Shown here piece after piece: positions 13,545 to 25,389 of a stretch of DNA of 64,000 bases. The notes beneath the pieces were generated by a model. The model had not been told where the DNA came from and made no database searches. It saw only the letters and a list, made by a program, of their open reading frames with translations. The DNA is taken from NCBI GenBank assembly GCA_963082975.1, contig OY720349.1, positions 44,559,962 to 44,623,961 of the forward strand, written 5' to 3'. The stretch is from Labia minor (Eukaryota > Arthropoda > Insecta > Dermaptera > Spongiphoridae). The translations under genes were made by a program, and so were the position numbers. The number at the start of each line of letters is the position of its first letter. Position 1 is the first letter of the stretch.

Positions 13545-13867
13545 CATATATATATAAAATATAGCATAAAATTGGTATAAAATTGTATAAAATTTTAAAA
13601 TATAAATAATTTACTGTTTATGCCGGTTAATTGATGATTTAAGCAGTTAACATTTATTTGAACTCTAATTAATTTTATTTGTTTGTTTTTCATTCACTTC
13701 ATGCATACAATGCCGGATAAAAAGTCGGGCGACTTCCTGGGGCGCCAAATTTCGAGGAGCGCAAAAATAAAAATAAAATATTTTTAAAATTTTATTAATT
13801 AAAATTAATCATTTTTCATGAGAAATTGATTTTTTAGCAAGCAATAAATTGTTGTTTTTTTTTAATA
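13545..13867 (+). repeat. Repeat family C, copy C1
   Basis: Shares with 47433-47765 the sequence AATTGTATAAAATTTT, TTAACATTTATTTG, GGGCGCC-type words and AATTAATCATTTTTCATGAG in the same order. The flank 13399-13445 (AACAATCACCTTTTTTT) also matches 45587-45606. The unit therefore spans about 13.4-13.87 kb. Confidence 0.7.
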
Positions 13868-15107
13868 AAAATAATTTTATTATTTATTTATATTATTTTT
13901 GACCACAGATTGAATAATTCTAATATATTTAATATTAGAAAACTATTGGTATAATGAGAATTCATAATAACTCAAAAAAAGATTAATATAGAAATACAAA
14001 TATTTACTCTTAAAAATAATGGAACCTAAGAATCTTTATAGCTTTTATCACACAAATGCTTTTTAATCATTTAAAAGTTTATTATTATTTATTTTAAAAA
14101 TATAATTTGTATGAAATGGAGTCAAATTATGTTTTAACACAGGTAATCAAAACACTAGAAACGGCCATGCTTGTATTTATACACTTCTTCCTCTTTAAAA
14201 GTGAGATCTCGAGTCCCGTGCGAGGAATAGAAAAACAATTAAATTAAATATATATTATAAGATATTTGAAATTGAAATCCAGAAAGGTTAACAAAAAATA
14301 TATAAATCTTATCAAAATTAATAATTTATTATATCTTCAGAAACTTTCTCCGGGAATAGATATAAAAGAATAAAGGATAATTCAACTTTTTTGTTGATCC
14401 TGACAATAAAAATGGAAAAGATCTTAAATTTTGTTAATTGAGCCTCATTAATTATTTTGACTAATTTTAGATAACTTTATACTTTATGAAATTTCCCCTA
14501 TCCCTTCTTCTTCTCAAATTTATTAAAATAGAAATTTAATATAAATGTTGTCCAGAACATTTATTTTATTAAGTGATGTAAGTGCAGATGATCAGTGTCA
14601 TTAGCATTGTATAAGGATTGTGACTTTATTTATCGGATTAAGAACATTTCCGTATGGCGTGCACGTTTCCCTTACACAGAGCCCCTCCACTTGGTGAAAA
14701 GGGCTTGAGAAAATGAAGAATGCTTATGTTCTGCACTTCATGCTAACTAACTGGTTAAAAGGAACAAGAATCTTGATTCTAATTACGAAAAGTTTGTAAC
14801 TTATAGCAAGAGGAATAGCAAAACTCAGATCCAATTGTTGATCTTTCTAATCAACTTGTTTCATTCATTCAATCCTTTCCTTTCCACTTCCTCTTCATTC
14901 TCTCTTCAGTTTAAAGTTTTCGGAAATATTTTATGAAACGCTGAAATTTTGATTTTGATTTTCTTTGGGGTACTTGACATTATTATTCAGCTTAATCAAA
15001 AATAGATATCATTTACTCAAATATATTCAAAATTATATAAATAAATTTTTTTTATTAATAAGTTTTTGAATCTCTAAGTTATGTTTATATTAAACTACAG
15101 AAAAAAT
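13868..15107. other. AT-rich DNA with a short less-AT stretch, nothing recognised
   Basis: About 14570-14920 is less AT-rich (GCGTGCACGTTTCCCTTACA, CCTTTCCTTTCCACTTCC) but has no second copy in the window and no clear frame. Confidence 0.5.
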
Positions 15108-15672
15108 CTGGAGTGTCTCCACTCGACTGTCTCGTAAATTTGAATTAGATTAATTAACACATATTATATTTAAATTAAATTATAAATTAAAATCAATAAA
15201 TAATATATATTAAACCAGCGCGAGTTTGGCTCTTTGTTGATGGCACCACGTCACGTGCTGGGGCGTGATTTACAGTCGTGTTAAAAAATTAATTCTGGTA
15301 CTTTCAGCGATTCAATCAAGCTGAAATTCTATATATAGCAGTTTTATACAATTTTTAATCATGTGGAAAAACTATCAAACATATATCTTTATTATAGGGA
15401 AAAAAAAATCAAAATGTGGTAGGTAAATGACCCTCTTCTGGTTGAGCTTCATTTCTCAAAAGTTGATAGAAAACTACGAATTTTGAATATGCCCGTGTAC
15501 CAAATTTCATTATTCTAGCTCAAACCGTTTTTTTGTAATCTTGTCTACATACACACAGATATTTTTCTCAACTTTAGTGAAAATAACTCAGGGACCTTCA
15601 AAACGATTAAAAACATCAAAATCTCGACATCAAAAATTTTCCTAATCGCAATGCTATCTCCGGCGAGAAAGT
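15108..15672 (-). mobile_element. Family A Helentron-like element, copy A2
   Basis: Reverse-orientation copy alignable over its full length with A1 and A4. It begins CTGGAGTGTCTCCACTCGAC and ends at GGCGAGAAAGTAAAAAT, where the stem has decayed (GAGAAAGT for GAGATAGT). The microsatellite core is almost lost (ACACAC only). It is the most diverged full-length copy. Confidence 0.8.
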
Positions 15673-17379
15673 AAAAATGTGGTATCAATAATGAAGAGTA
15701 TGAATAAATAGTAACTTAATTATTTCTGAATGCTTTCATTTGCTAAAGGATACATAAAAGAAGAATTTTATTAATTCCTCTATTGACTCTTCTGATATTG
15801 GGTTATTAAAAATAAAATAGTTTGAACTCTATAGAATAGATCTTTACTATTCTAACATTTCATTTATATTGTACAGAAAACTAAAACAGAGTAATAGTAT
15901 ACTTAATGATCAAAAGAGATGCATTTCAAAATATAATTCAATATTAATAAAGAATGGTAAATTATACAGAAGATTTATTTTTGGAAAAGAAAAAAGTAAG
16001 ATAAATGATGGTGATTAGCAATGCAAAATCCAACGGAAAAGGGCATTATATATGATTGTCTGTAATAAATATTTATAAAATCTTCTTAAAAAGTCATTAC
16101 GTTTTTTTTTTATATACAGTTCTAAGAAGATCAAGGTAATTTTGGCTATTTTTTAAATTTCAAATATAGAATAAATTAATGTATGTTGTGGGGAGAAATC
16201 CTTTTAAAGTGAGTTTGAGAGTGAACGTGTCAAAGGAGAGCTTTCTATTTGTGTGCAGGATTTCCTATTGATTTCTAACCAAGGAATGGACCTAGAGAAG
16301 ATACGCTCGGATGTCTTACAAGCCTCAGGGATTGTTTGTTATTAGCTATAAATTCGACCTCAGGTCTGAGCAAGCATGAAGAAGATACGTCCCTTACATC
16401 ACGCCTCCAGGAACAATATTAAACTTTGATTTATTGGCTTAAGCAAGAATCCAAGAATAAGTCGAATCTACTTATGAAAAAATTCTGTTTACTAAAACAC
16501 TTAAAAGACTGAATAAAATTTATCCGGGTAATATTAAGCCGGTTGAAGAAAATTCAAAAATCAATCAATCTACTTCAAGATTATTTGAAATATACTATTT
16601 AAAAAATATGGGGCTATTTTTTGAAATATAAAACTATAATAGGATTTTTTTTAAAAAGCAAATATATCTGGATTTATTAAAAATAGGGCTACTTAAAAAA
16701 GTAAGTTTGAATAATATTTTATATGATGATATATTCCTAAACCTTTTATTAAAAATTTCTAAGTGTTTTTAAAAACAAATATTTTCAATTTAGAATATGG
16801 AATTTTTCTCTAAAAATAAAATATTTTCTAGTTTCTTGGTTTTTTTTTTTTGACCATCAACGAAAATGACTCGATGAATGGAAAGACACGAATAGGATTT
16901 GCATTTAGAAAGAACGCGAAGCATTTGCTGTCCGTTTATGGATTGGCACGTTACATACTCAAGCAATACCAGGGAGATTAGCACACTTTCATAGGGGGAT
17001 TTCCAACTTGGAATATTTTACAGCATTTAAAGTGGTTTTTCTTATAAATTGTGATGAGATTTTTATTATAAATTAAATTTTAATAAAATAGCATAAAAAC
17101 TTGCATAATAAATTATATTTTATTTCGTGTTTAGAAAAAAAAGTAACTATCTCGATTGGTATTCTTAAATTAATTTAAAAAATAAGAAATCACACACCCA
17201 CACACACAAAAATAGCATAATTTATATATATAAAAAAAAGGTTTTTGTCTGCACATTGATCAGAATTTAAAATTTTTTGCATACATTCGCGTTTCATGAT
17301 CTCTAGAATCCAAAGTGACTTTAGAATTTTTCATGTTAAATTTTAAATTCCCGAGCTATATGCAGATAAAAATCATTTT
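15673..17379. other. AT-rich DNA, nothing recognised
   Basis: A less AT-rich part at about 16190-16440 shows no motif or frame. A 48-bp dispersed repeat is at 17238-17285. Confidence 0.5.
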
Positions 17380-18115
17380 ATATATATATTGATATCTATG
17401 CGCACGACAGTGCGCCGGCCAAGTTCCAGCAAGCCGCGCGCATGCCGTAAGTATATTTACACGAATGGTTTGGAGTCACTTTTGACCCCCCTGTATCTCA
17501 GTGCCTATTGCAAGTACAGAGATAAAATTTTATCTACGTAGTCATATACTAGAACTAAAGCAGTATGCCAAATTTCATAGTTATAGCTTCTGTAAATCCT
17601 GAAATATGACCCTGTGAAAATAGCTTATTTTGGAACTGATTCACTGATTGGTCAACAAAATTCTTAGGGTATTTCCAATTGTCCTAGCGCTATGAAATTT
17701 GGCATACAGGTCGTGTGTTATAAGTAGGTTAACAAAAAATCATGAAATTTAAGAAATCGGTCAAGCTTGAGTTGTTATAATCGAATATCAATGCGATTTT
17801 AACGAATTCAAACGAATTCATTGGTTTTGTCAGAAACTAATCAAGCTAGGATTTCGAAATTTGGTACACCGATATTATTCACAGTTTGTAGATTTCTTTT
17901 AAAATTTCGTCAAAATCGGTTAACCGGAAGTGGTACTTTACCTACACTGGTTGCGTTTACCTTTCAAGAAAAGTACCAGTTTGCTTCGAGATATTTGCTT
18001 CATATTTTGTATATAGATTTAAAAATATGATAAAAATTCAGATACCAAATTTCATCATGATCTGACTACCGGAAGTGACATTTTACCTATACAAGTAGCG
18101 TTAGGTGTAAATTAT
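17380..18115 (+). repeat. Helentron-like or related repeat fragment with ACCAAATTTCAT and CCGGAAGTG motifs
   Basis: Single copy in the window. It begins with a GC-rich CGCACGACAGTGCGCCGGCC (containing GCAC...GTGC pairing) and contains GCCAAATTTCATAGTTATAG, ATCGGTTAACCGGAAGTGG and ACCAAATTTCATCATGATCT. It shares these words, not overall sequence, with families A and B. A 69-codon frame over it is not supported as a gene. Confidence 0.5.
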
Positions 18116-18442
18116 AAATATATATAATAGAGTTAAACCATTTTACTTTATAATTTAAATTAATGTTTGTTTATTTTTATTGTTATAACTTAACAGTTTC
18201 TATATAATTTTCAATTAATATTAATAGTTCTAATTATTTATTATTCAATACAAGTTGGAAATTCAGAACTATAAAATAAAAGAACAAATAAAATTATTAT
18301 ATTTAATATATAAACAAATATAATTTTAATTTAAAAAAATTTGCAATTTTTTTAAACACAAAATTACTTCAAAGGCTAAGAATGGACGCGGGCGCGGCAC
18401 AAAAAGGAAAAAATAGGAAGCTTTCTTAAAAAAAAGTATTGA

Positions 18443-18811
18443 AATCTAATCAAAAACATACCTGTTAAAAAGGGGGCCAAGTTCCTATCGGCTATTTGTT
18501 TGCCTAAAAAAGGGTTCAAATCCATCCCAATGCCAAGTTTAGATGCACTTCAAAATCATTCATAATCATTTTTATCAACAGCCTGATCCACTGGTAAACA
18601 TTTGGCATTCCAAAGAATCGCCACCACACCCAGTCCTCCGCCTCCTGCATCCAGGCACGCCACTTTATTCACGTCAACGGTCCATCTGGCCGAAATTCAC
18701 TTTACCATACACCCAACTTAAAATATGGTATAGTTGTTAAAATACGTAGGTACATGGTTTAAAATATCTAAAATTATAATACTTAGAAATTTGAACTTGG
18801 CAGGTTTTCGT
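18443..18811 (+). repeat. Foldback element, left arm
   Basis: 369 bp that reappear in reverse complement at 19073-19441 with, by eye, a single difference in the stretch I compared base by base (T vs C near 18792). The arm is GC-richer than its flanks and contains TCCGCCTCCTGCATCCAGGC. The 65-codon frame it contains is identical in both arms because the arms are, not because it is a gene. Confidence 0.95.
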
Positions 18812-19072
18812 ACTGTACGTAACACTAGATTAATTGTATAATTATATTTATTATTTAAATATATATAATTTAACCTGCTAATTCTAAGTATTAAAATTGT
18901 AGATATTTTAAACCAAGTACCTACGTATTTTAACAACTATACCATATTTTAAGTTGGGTATATGGTAAAGTGAATTTCGGCAGATGAACCGTTGACGTGA
19001 ATAAAGTGGCGTGTAGTGTGCCTGGATGCAGGAGGCGGAGGACTTGGTGTGGGACTGAGTGTTTTGTACAGC
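18812..19072. repeat. Foldback element, central segment with a third partial copy
   Basis: Between the arms, about 18886-19060 carries a third, slightly diverged copy of the middle of the arm (from TAAGTATTAAAATTGTAGAT to GGCGGAGGACTTGGTGTGGG). It lies in the same orientation as the right arm and has a short extra GTAGTGTG. The rest of the loop is AT-rich. Confidence 0.85.
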
Positions 19073-19441
19073 ACGAAAACCTGCCAAGTTCAGATTTCTA
19101 AGTATTATAATTTTAGATATTTTAAACCATGTACCTACGTATTTTAACAACTATACCATATTTTAAGTTGGGTGTATGGTAAAGTGAATTTCGGCCAGAT
19201 GGACCGTTGACGTGAATAAAGTGGCGTGCCTGGATGCAGGAGGCGGAGGACTGGGTGTGGTGGCGATTCTTTGGAATGCCAAATGTTTACCAGTGGATCA
19301 GGCTGTTGATAAAAATGATTATGAATGATTTTGAAGTGCATCTAAACTTGGCATTGGGATGGATTTGAACCCTTTTTTAGGCAAACAAATAGCCGATAGG
19401 AACTTGGCCCCCTTTTTAACAGGTATGTTTTTGATTAGATT
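19073..19441 (-). repeat. Foldback element, right arm
   Basis: Inverted partner of 18443-18811. The outer boundary on both sides is the word AATCTAATCAAAAACATACC. I see no short target duplication outside the arms and no terminal motif of a known transposon, so the unit could be a foldback transposon or a palindromic duplication. Confidence 0.95.
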
Positions 19442-19628
19442 GATATTTACAATATCTCAATTTATCATATTGACCTTTTAAACTTTGAAAACTTTCACAT
19501 TACGACTATATTATCTCTATTAATTTAAGATTATATGAATAAATAATTCTAATTAAGAGAAAATTTGATCTCATAATTGAATTTTCAAGTAAGATTTTCA
19601 TAATAATTTAATAATAATTTGAGAAGAA

Positions 19629-20192
19629 TTTAAATCGAGGTTGCAATCGGGAAACGCCTGTTATCAAGGAGTAAATAGGCTTATCTCATACTAATTATTA
19701 TCAAAGGGGATCAAAATTAAAATATATAAAACAATTATTTTGCCTGTTGTATTATATGGGTGTGAAGCATGGTCTATGACCCTGGGAGATGACAGTAGAT
19801 TCAGAGTATTTGAGAATAGGATTCGTCTCAGCATTTTTGGGCTAAAGAAATATGAGGACTCCGGGGAATAGCAGACACTGCATAACGATTAATTGCATGA
19901 CCTCTATGCATCTCCAGAAATAGTAAAGGTTATAAAATCGAGAAGGCTGCGATAGACAAGGCCCTTGGCTCGAATAGGGGAGGAAAAATATATTGGTGTG
20001 GACACCGATTGGAAGACCATGGACGCTTTGGGTGGACAATGTAGGAAGGGACGTGAGAAAGATGGGACAGGGTAGGAGTTAGATGGTTATAGCTCAGGAT
20101 AGGGACACTTAGAGAAATGTGGTTATTGCGGCCAAAAACATTCGAGTAACGTAGAGCCAGAGCCCAGAGGTAGATAAATAGATAGAACATGT
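19629..20192 (+). pseudogene. LINE reverse transcriptase and C-terminal remnant
   Basis: A longer relative of the 11.9-kb copy. Upstream it includes IKIYKTIILPVVLYGCEAWS followed by RFRVFENRIRLSIFG, the terminal reverse-transcriptase thumb region of LINE ORF2, then HDLYASPEIVKVIKSRRLR. Several stops and frameshifts. It ends with GTAGATAAATAGATAG. Confidence 0.85.
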
Positions 20193-20212
20193 ACAAGAAC
20201 ACAAAAAAATGA

Positions 20213-20352
20213 TTGTTTTATGTAATATACTGTTTGAAACAAAATGGATGAAAACCTTTTACTTACAGACTTTCAACCAAATACTATGTATCAGTCGGGG
20301 GTACAGGGGGCGGAGTCTCCGTCTAGATGTAAAGAGCGCCGAAGGCGATCTG
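20213..20352 (+). repeat. Repeat family G, copy 1
   Basis: Contains GAAACAAAATGGATGAAAAC, ACAGACTTTCAACCAAATAC and GGGGGTACAGGGGGCGGAGT. All are found in reverse complement at 33493-33640. Type unknown; the GGGGGTACAGGGGGCGGAG motif is frequent at ends of interspersed repeats. Confidence 0.65.
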
Positions 20353-21184
20353 TGCAGCTAGTATAAAATAAAAATGACCTTGTAGGTTTTGATGATAGTT
20401 ACCGATCGTGTTACATGAAAATATTCACTCAAGGTGACGATACTATTCAAAATAATTCAGACTAATGAACTTTTGAAATTATTATTTAAAAAAAATATTA
20501 TCTTAATGTTTTTGTTCAAAAAACAAACGTATGCCAAAATAAAGACATCTTTATAAACATCCTATAAATAAAGTATATAATATTAATTTAATTTTTATTT
20601 TATTTAGATAAAGATATAAAAATTATATATATTATATTTGGAATAGGGTAATCTTCCTATATTAAATTATTATTCGATTTCTTGGAAATATTTTAAATTA
20701 AATTTTAAACAAGAACGGTAATTAAACTTAATACTATACTTTTCAATAATAACATACATCAAATAATTTCATAAAATGAATATAAATTGTATTTCATTGA
20801 CGAAAATTACTTAATGTTATTAATTAATTTTTCATATAAGATCATTTGACATGAAACCGTAAACAGCAAATTTAATGGATTGAAGAAGAAAAGAATATAA
20901 GAATTAAAACTGGTAGGTATCTCAAACAAAGAAGCAAGAAAAAAAGGGGGCTGTTAAATGTTCAAACTTTACTGGGTGGTAAATGAACCATGATACCTTC
21001 TTTCATCGTCTCCAAAGAAATAAATTCAATTCTATTTTTATTTCTACTTTTTAACTATATTTATTCAATTTATATATAATTGCAAGAATTTACTTCCTGA
21101 AAAATAATTTTTAAATCTAATTTAAAAATATACATAAATTAATTATTTATATTATAAATATATTTACTAGAAATAAAATAAAGC
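20353..21184. other. AT-rich DNA, nothing recognised
   Basis: No repeats with other copies here and no coding signal. Confidence 0.6.
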
Positions 21185-21324
21185 AGCTGGAGTATCTCCA
21201 CTCGAGTATCTCGCAATTTGAATTGGTTTAAATAACATATATTATATTTAAATTGAATTAATTAAATTATAAATTAAAAGTAATAAATAGTTTGTTTGGC
21301 TCTTTGTTGATGGCACCATGTTAA
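21185..21324 (-). mobile_element. Family A partial copy A3 (hairpin end only)
   Basis: About 140 bp identical in layout to the hairpin-bearing end of family A (GGAGTATCTCCACTCGAGTATCTCG, then AT-rich, then TTTGGCTCTTTGTTGATGGCACCATG). It breaks off just before the next unit begins at 21328 in the same orientation. It is the first part of a three-unit tandem (A3-A4-A5). Confidence 0.75.
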
Positions 21325-21327
21325 ATT

Positions 21328-21782
21328 AGCTGGAGTGTCTCCACTCGACTATCTCGCAATTTGAATTGGATTAAATAACATAATATATTATATTTAAATT
21401 AAATTTAATTAATTATAAATTATAAATAATAAATATTAAACCAGCGCATGTTTGACTTTTTATTGATGGCACCATGGCACGTGTTGGCGCGTGAGATTTG
21501 CAGTGTTAAAAAATTAATTCTGGTAATTTCAGCGAATCAATCAAGCTGAAATTCTATATATAGCAGTTTTATAAAATTATTAATCATGTGAAAAATTATC
21601 AAATATATATCTTTATTTTTACGGTCACTTTAGAGGAAAAAAAATCAAAACGTTGTAGGTAATGACCCTCTTCCGGTTGAGCTACATTTCTCAAAAGTTG
21701 ATAGAAAACTATGAATTTTGAATAATGTCCATGTACCAAATTTCATCATTCTAGCTCAAACCGTTTTTGCGTAATCTTGTCT

Positions 21783-21847
<65 letters not shown>

Positions 21848-21958
21848 TTTTTCTCAACCTTAGTGAAAATGATTCAGGAACCTTCAAAACGTATAAAAAC
21901 ATCAAAATCTCAACATCGAAAATTTTCATGATCGCAATACTATCTCTGGCGAGATAGT
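21328..21958 (-). mobile_element. Family A Helentron-like element, copy A4 (complete, middle of tandem)
   Basis: Full-length copy with a long (AC)n tract of about 57 bp at 21786-21842 and intact terminal motifs (hairpin GGAGTGTCTCC at the left, CTATCTCTGGCGAGATAG at the right). A long open frame on the minus strand across the dinucleotide tract is an artefact of the repeat. Confidence 0.85.
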
Positions 21959-21966
21959 AAAAATGA

Positions 21967-22000
21967 ATTCCGGTACTTTCAGCGATACAATCAAGCTGAA

Positions 22001-22031
<31 letters not shown>

Positions 22032-22382
22032 CAATTTTATACAATTTTTAATCATGTGAAAAACTATCAAACATATATATATCTTTATTTTTACGGTCAC
22101 TTTAGAGGAAATCAAAATCACAAAATGTGGTAGGTAATGATCCTCTTCCGGGTGAGCTACATTTCTCAAAAGTTGATAGAAAACTACGAATTTTGAATAA
22201 TACCAGTATACCAAATTTAATGATTATAGTTCAAACCGTTTATGCGTAATCTTGTCTACATACACACACACATATATATACACACAGTGAGACTTTTTTC
22301 TCAACCTTAGTGAAAATGACTCAGGGACCCTCAAAACTTACAAAAAGATCAAAATCTCGACATCGAAAATTTTCGAGATAGT
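21967..22382 (-). mobile_element. Family A partial copy A5 (end of tandem)
   Basis: Starts inside the element at TTCCGGTACTTTCAGCG and continues to the GAGATAGT end, in the same orientation as A4 and only 8 bp from it. One arm of the terminal stem is deleted (sequence runs TTTTCGAGATAG). Carries its own (TA)n tract at about 22005-22031. Confidence 0.8.
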
Positions 22383-22557
22383 AAAAAGATATATTTCATT
22401 CTTCTCCAAGTCTATTAAGCCAAAACAACACTCTCTCTTCTCCTCTCTCTCCTATTCCCTTAACTTTTGTGACTACACATCCCATTAAAATCTAAATTTT
22501 TTCTCAAATATATATGAACGAATATAATAAATTTTTATTTTTTGGGTGATTCAAGCC

Positions 22558-23298
22558 CAGTGGCGTACCTAGAACTTTTGCCGCCCGGGGCGATCTCCAG
22601 TTTGCCGCCCTTTTTATTATAAGTCAATCAAATAGTGGTATTTATAAATTAATGCACATAAATAAATTCTTAAGTTATTTAATCAATATTAATTAATACA
22701 CAGAGTAAATTTTTTTACACATATTTGTATGCACTCGTAAACATATTTATATAATATTTACTCTTCTAGCTTTCATACTAGAAAAATCGTGTATAATGCT
22801 CTCAAAATTTATATTTATATTTGCTTTTCAAAAGAAAAATCGATGATTTAAAAAAATATTGGTATATCACTTCAAAGTAATCATATAAACTTTTCAAAAG
22901 AAATGACATTTATAAACTGATATCAAAAAATTTTAGTTAGGAAAAATTGCAGAACAAAATCGTAAAGATGCGTTTACGAATTCAACGAATTTTAATGAAT
23001 ACAATAAAATAAAATTATTATCCTGTTCTTGGAATTAGAATTCAAAATTTACACTAAAATGCATTTATATACACCCAGGAATAATATTCGAAATCATATA
23101 GTTGATCATAATTTATATAAATCAAATAGTATACTTATAATAATCATAATAATCATTTATTATTCAAGAAAGAAAAAAAATAAATATGAAATGAATAAGT
23201 TGCTTTTTACAACTATAACTAAATATAAAAAATGCCGCCCCAAGATAAGTGCCGCCCGGTGCGGACCGCACCCACCGCACCCCCTAGGTACGCCACTG
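22558..23298. mobile_element. hAT MITE family D, copy D1 (741 bp)
   Basis: Termini CAGTGGCGTACCTAG and CTAGGTACGCCACTG are perfect inverted repeats. They are flanked by TTCAAGCC at 22550-22557 and 23299-23306 (8 bp, perfect). Subterminal GCCGCCC motifs occur at both ends. Copy D2 at 60465-61212 is the same element in the opposite orientation. A 104-codon open frame across its right half is not conserved as a gene. Confidence 0.92.
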
Positions 23299-23306
23299 TT
23301 CAAGCC

Positions 23307-24051
23307 TAAACATAAACTGCCTAAAGAGAATTTTCTTATATAAAAATAAAAACAATAATTAATTGGAAAAAATGCCTTGGGGGTTTTTAAACCAACTATA
23401 TGAAAAAGATGGTAATAATAAGCCAAAGCATCTTCAACATAATAAAAAGTTTATTCTGATGACTAAAGAATTGTTTTGAATTGTTTTATTCTGTAAATGA
23501 TGTAAAAAAAAATATTTTAAATTATAATAAAACAAACATTTAATTTTAATTTAAAAAGTCTATTGATGGTAAATAAAAGAAAAATATTTTTTATAAAGTA
23601 AATATTCTTCCAAAACTTTTTTGGAATAATTTTTGATAAATATAGTATTTAAAGTTTAATTTTTTTTATAGAAACCTGAAATTAATTAATTTTTAAATTT
23701 AATTTAATTTTAATTTATAGGTAATGAATTAAATATTTAAATTATTTTTTATTTTTAATAAAACATAGTATATTTATATCTTGGAATTTTGCAAGTTATA
23801 CTTATTTTTTTTTTATGTAATCGATTAATTATAGAATAAACTTGCTAAAAAGAAATAAAAATAATATTTAGTATTTAAAATTAATTTAGATTAAATTGAT
23901 ATATTTACTCTTTTCATTGGTTTCAATTACTCTTTACTTGATAAAATAATGCGTCGTTAATCTAATAATGCGAGTGAAAAAAATGAAAGAAGCTTTTAGG
24001 CTGAGTTGAGCTTTAATGGATTTCTACTATCTCCTCTGTTATTTGTTGCAG
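23307..24051. other. AT-rich DNA upstream of the candidate UTR exon
   Basis: No feature except the pyrimidine tract that ends at the acceptor before 24052. Confidence 0.6.
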
Positions 24052-24131
24052 TGGTTTTTGGCTGAGGAGTGTGAAAGGAAGGCCAGAGGGCGGCGGCATT
24101 CGAAATGGCTCCGCCACCCAGCTGCTGTCCA
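24052..24131 (+). other. Candidate 5' UTR exon of the tyramine receptor gene
   Basis: An 80-bp segment, much richer in G+C than its surroundings, lies between a pyrimidine-rich tract ending in CAG (24049-24051) and a consensus donor GTAAGTACC starting at 24132. It is not homologous to any repeat family I see in the window. The first coding exon 30 kb downstream begins after its own acceptor with 28 bases of leader before the ATG, so at least one upstream non-coding exon must exist. This segment is on the right strand and has the right structure. It contains an ATG at 24105 followed by nine open codons ending exactly at the donor. Linkage to the receptor is inference; it could belong to another transcript or be a chance pair of splice sites. 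Confidence 0.5.
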
Positions 24132-24564
24132 GTAAGTACCACTGTTCTTCCAAAATGATCTTCTAACAATATCTCCTACTTTACCTAAACTGGAATTTGT
24201 GATTTTACTTTCTTTTGTTTTAATTAAAAACAATTATACCTATACTAACAATAAATTTCTTATTATAAATTAAATCTTAATTTATTCCATTTTGAATCAA
24301 TTTATTATTATTGCATTATTATTAAGCCTTTGGTGACAATCTCATTAAGCCATGTTAAGTGACAGTTACAACAGAGAAGAAATATTATTTATATTTTATT
24401 AGAAAGGGCATATCGATATATCATACCATGAACGCAACGTTACAGGGATCATATCTGTATCTCATATTAAGTTAACATTTTAATTGAAATTTCATTTAAA
24501 AATAAATGAATAAAGAAATAATATATAGAAATATTCATAAATAAATTAACAAGCACATGAATTG

Positions 24565-25025
24565 GCAACACTGCTCCTGTCAACAGGCAACAATCAACTG
24601 ACGCCTATCGAAATTTGAACCAGCTGGGTCTTTTAGTTTTTGTTTGACATCCATTAATGACAGACTACCTCGTGATTTGAGAAAGAATGGAAAAAAATTG
24701 AATTTCGTGTGCTCACTAAGCATTATTTTTTTGCAGGAAAAAAACATCATTGAAACCGAGTTTTTGCGCCGTTTCATAACTGTGGGTGAAACGTGGATCC
24801 ACCACAATACACCAGAGACCACACAGCAGTCAAAACAGTGGGTTTTTCGGGGTGAATCGGTACAAATACATATTTTGATCAAATCTTATTTTTTGGAAGG
24901 GTTATAAGATGGAAAAACGCTGGACGAAGTCTATAGAGCTCAAAAGAGACTGGAAAATAAAATAATTTTTTATCCAAAAACCTGGGTTTCATTCAAAAAG
25001 TCACGGACTTATTGACCTGCCCTCA
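24565..25025 (+). mobile_element. mariner relic 1 with transposase fragments
   Basis: The right end TTATTGACCTGCCCTCA is followed by TA. Plus-strand fragments read ETEFLRRFITVGETWIHHNT (including the catalytic D replaced by G in VGET), then KSYFLEGL and the end region KTLDEVYRAQKRLENK. It is the same subfamily as the relic at 37536-38052, sharing CACTGCTCCTGTCANCAGGCAAC near the start. The left terminus is not clear. Located about 430 bp downstream of the candidate UTR exon. Confidence 0.75.
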
Positions 25026-25389
25026 TAGTTTCTGATAATTTTAGAAATAAATAGATAAATAAATAATAAATAAATAAGCTATTTTTTGGAGTGATCATTC
25101 CTGACTTAAATCTAAAATAAATAAATATTAAAGATAGATAAATTTACCTGTTTTTTACTTTTAATAACTCAATAATAATAAGTGGAACAGAAAACTTCAA
25201 AGGGGTAGGGGAAAAGAGTGTTGGTATTTATAATGTGATATTGTGGAAATAACTAATTAATACCCAGATACACATCTGAATTATTAAATGAGACAAATTG
25301 TTCAATTCGAAAAGAAGAAATATAATAATTTATTTAAGAAAATCTAAATAATATATGTATATATATATATATACATATATAAATATATA

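Noticed and set aside
18543-19341. Identical 65-codon frames on opposite strands
   Set aside because: They are the same stretch read from the two arms of the foldback. Identity follows from the DNA inversion, and no start context, domain or third-position pattern supports a protein.
21756-22214. 152-codon minus-strand open frame with a long Cys-Val run
   Set aside because: The run is the translation of an (AC)n tract inside family A; the rest is non-coding repeat sequence and does not keep a frame in other copies.
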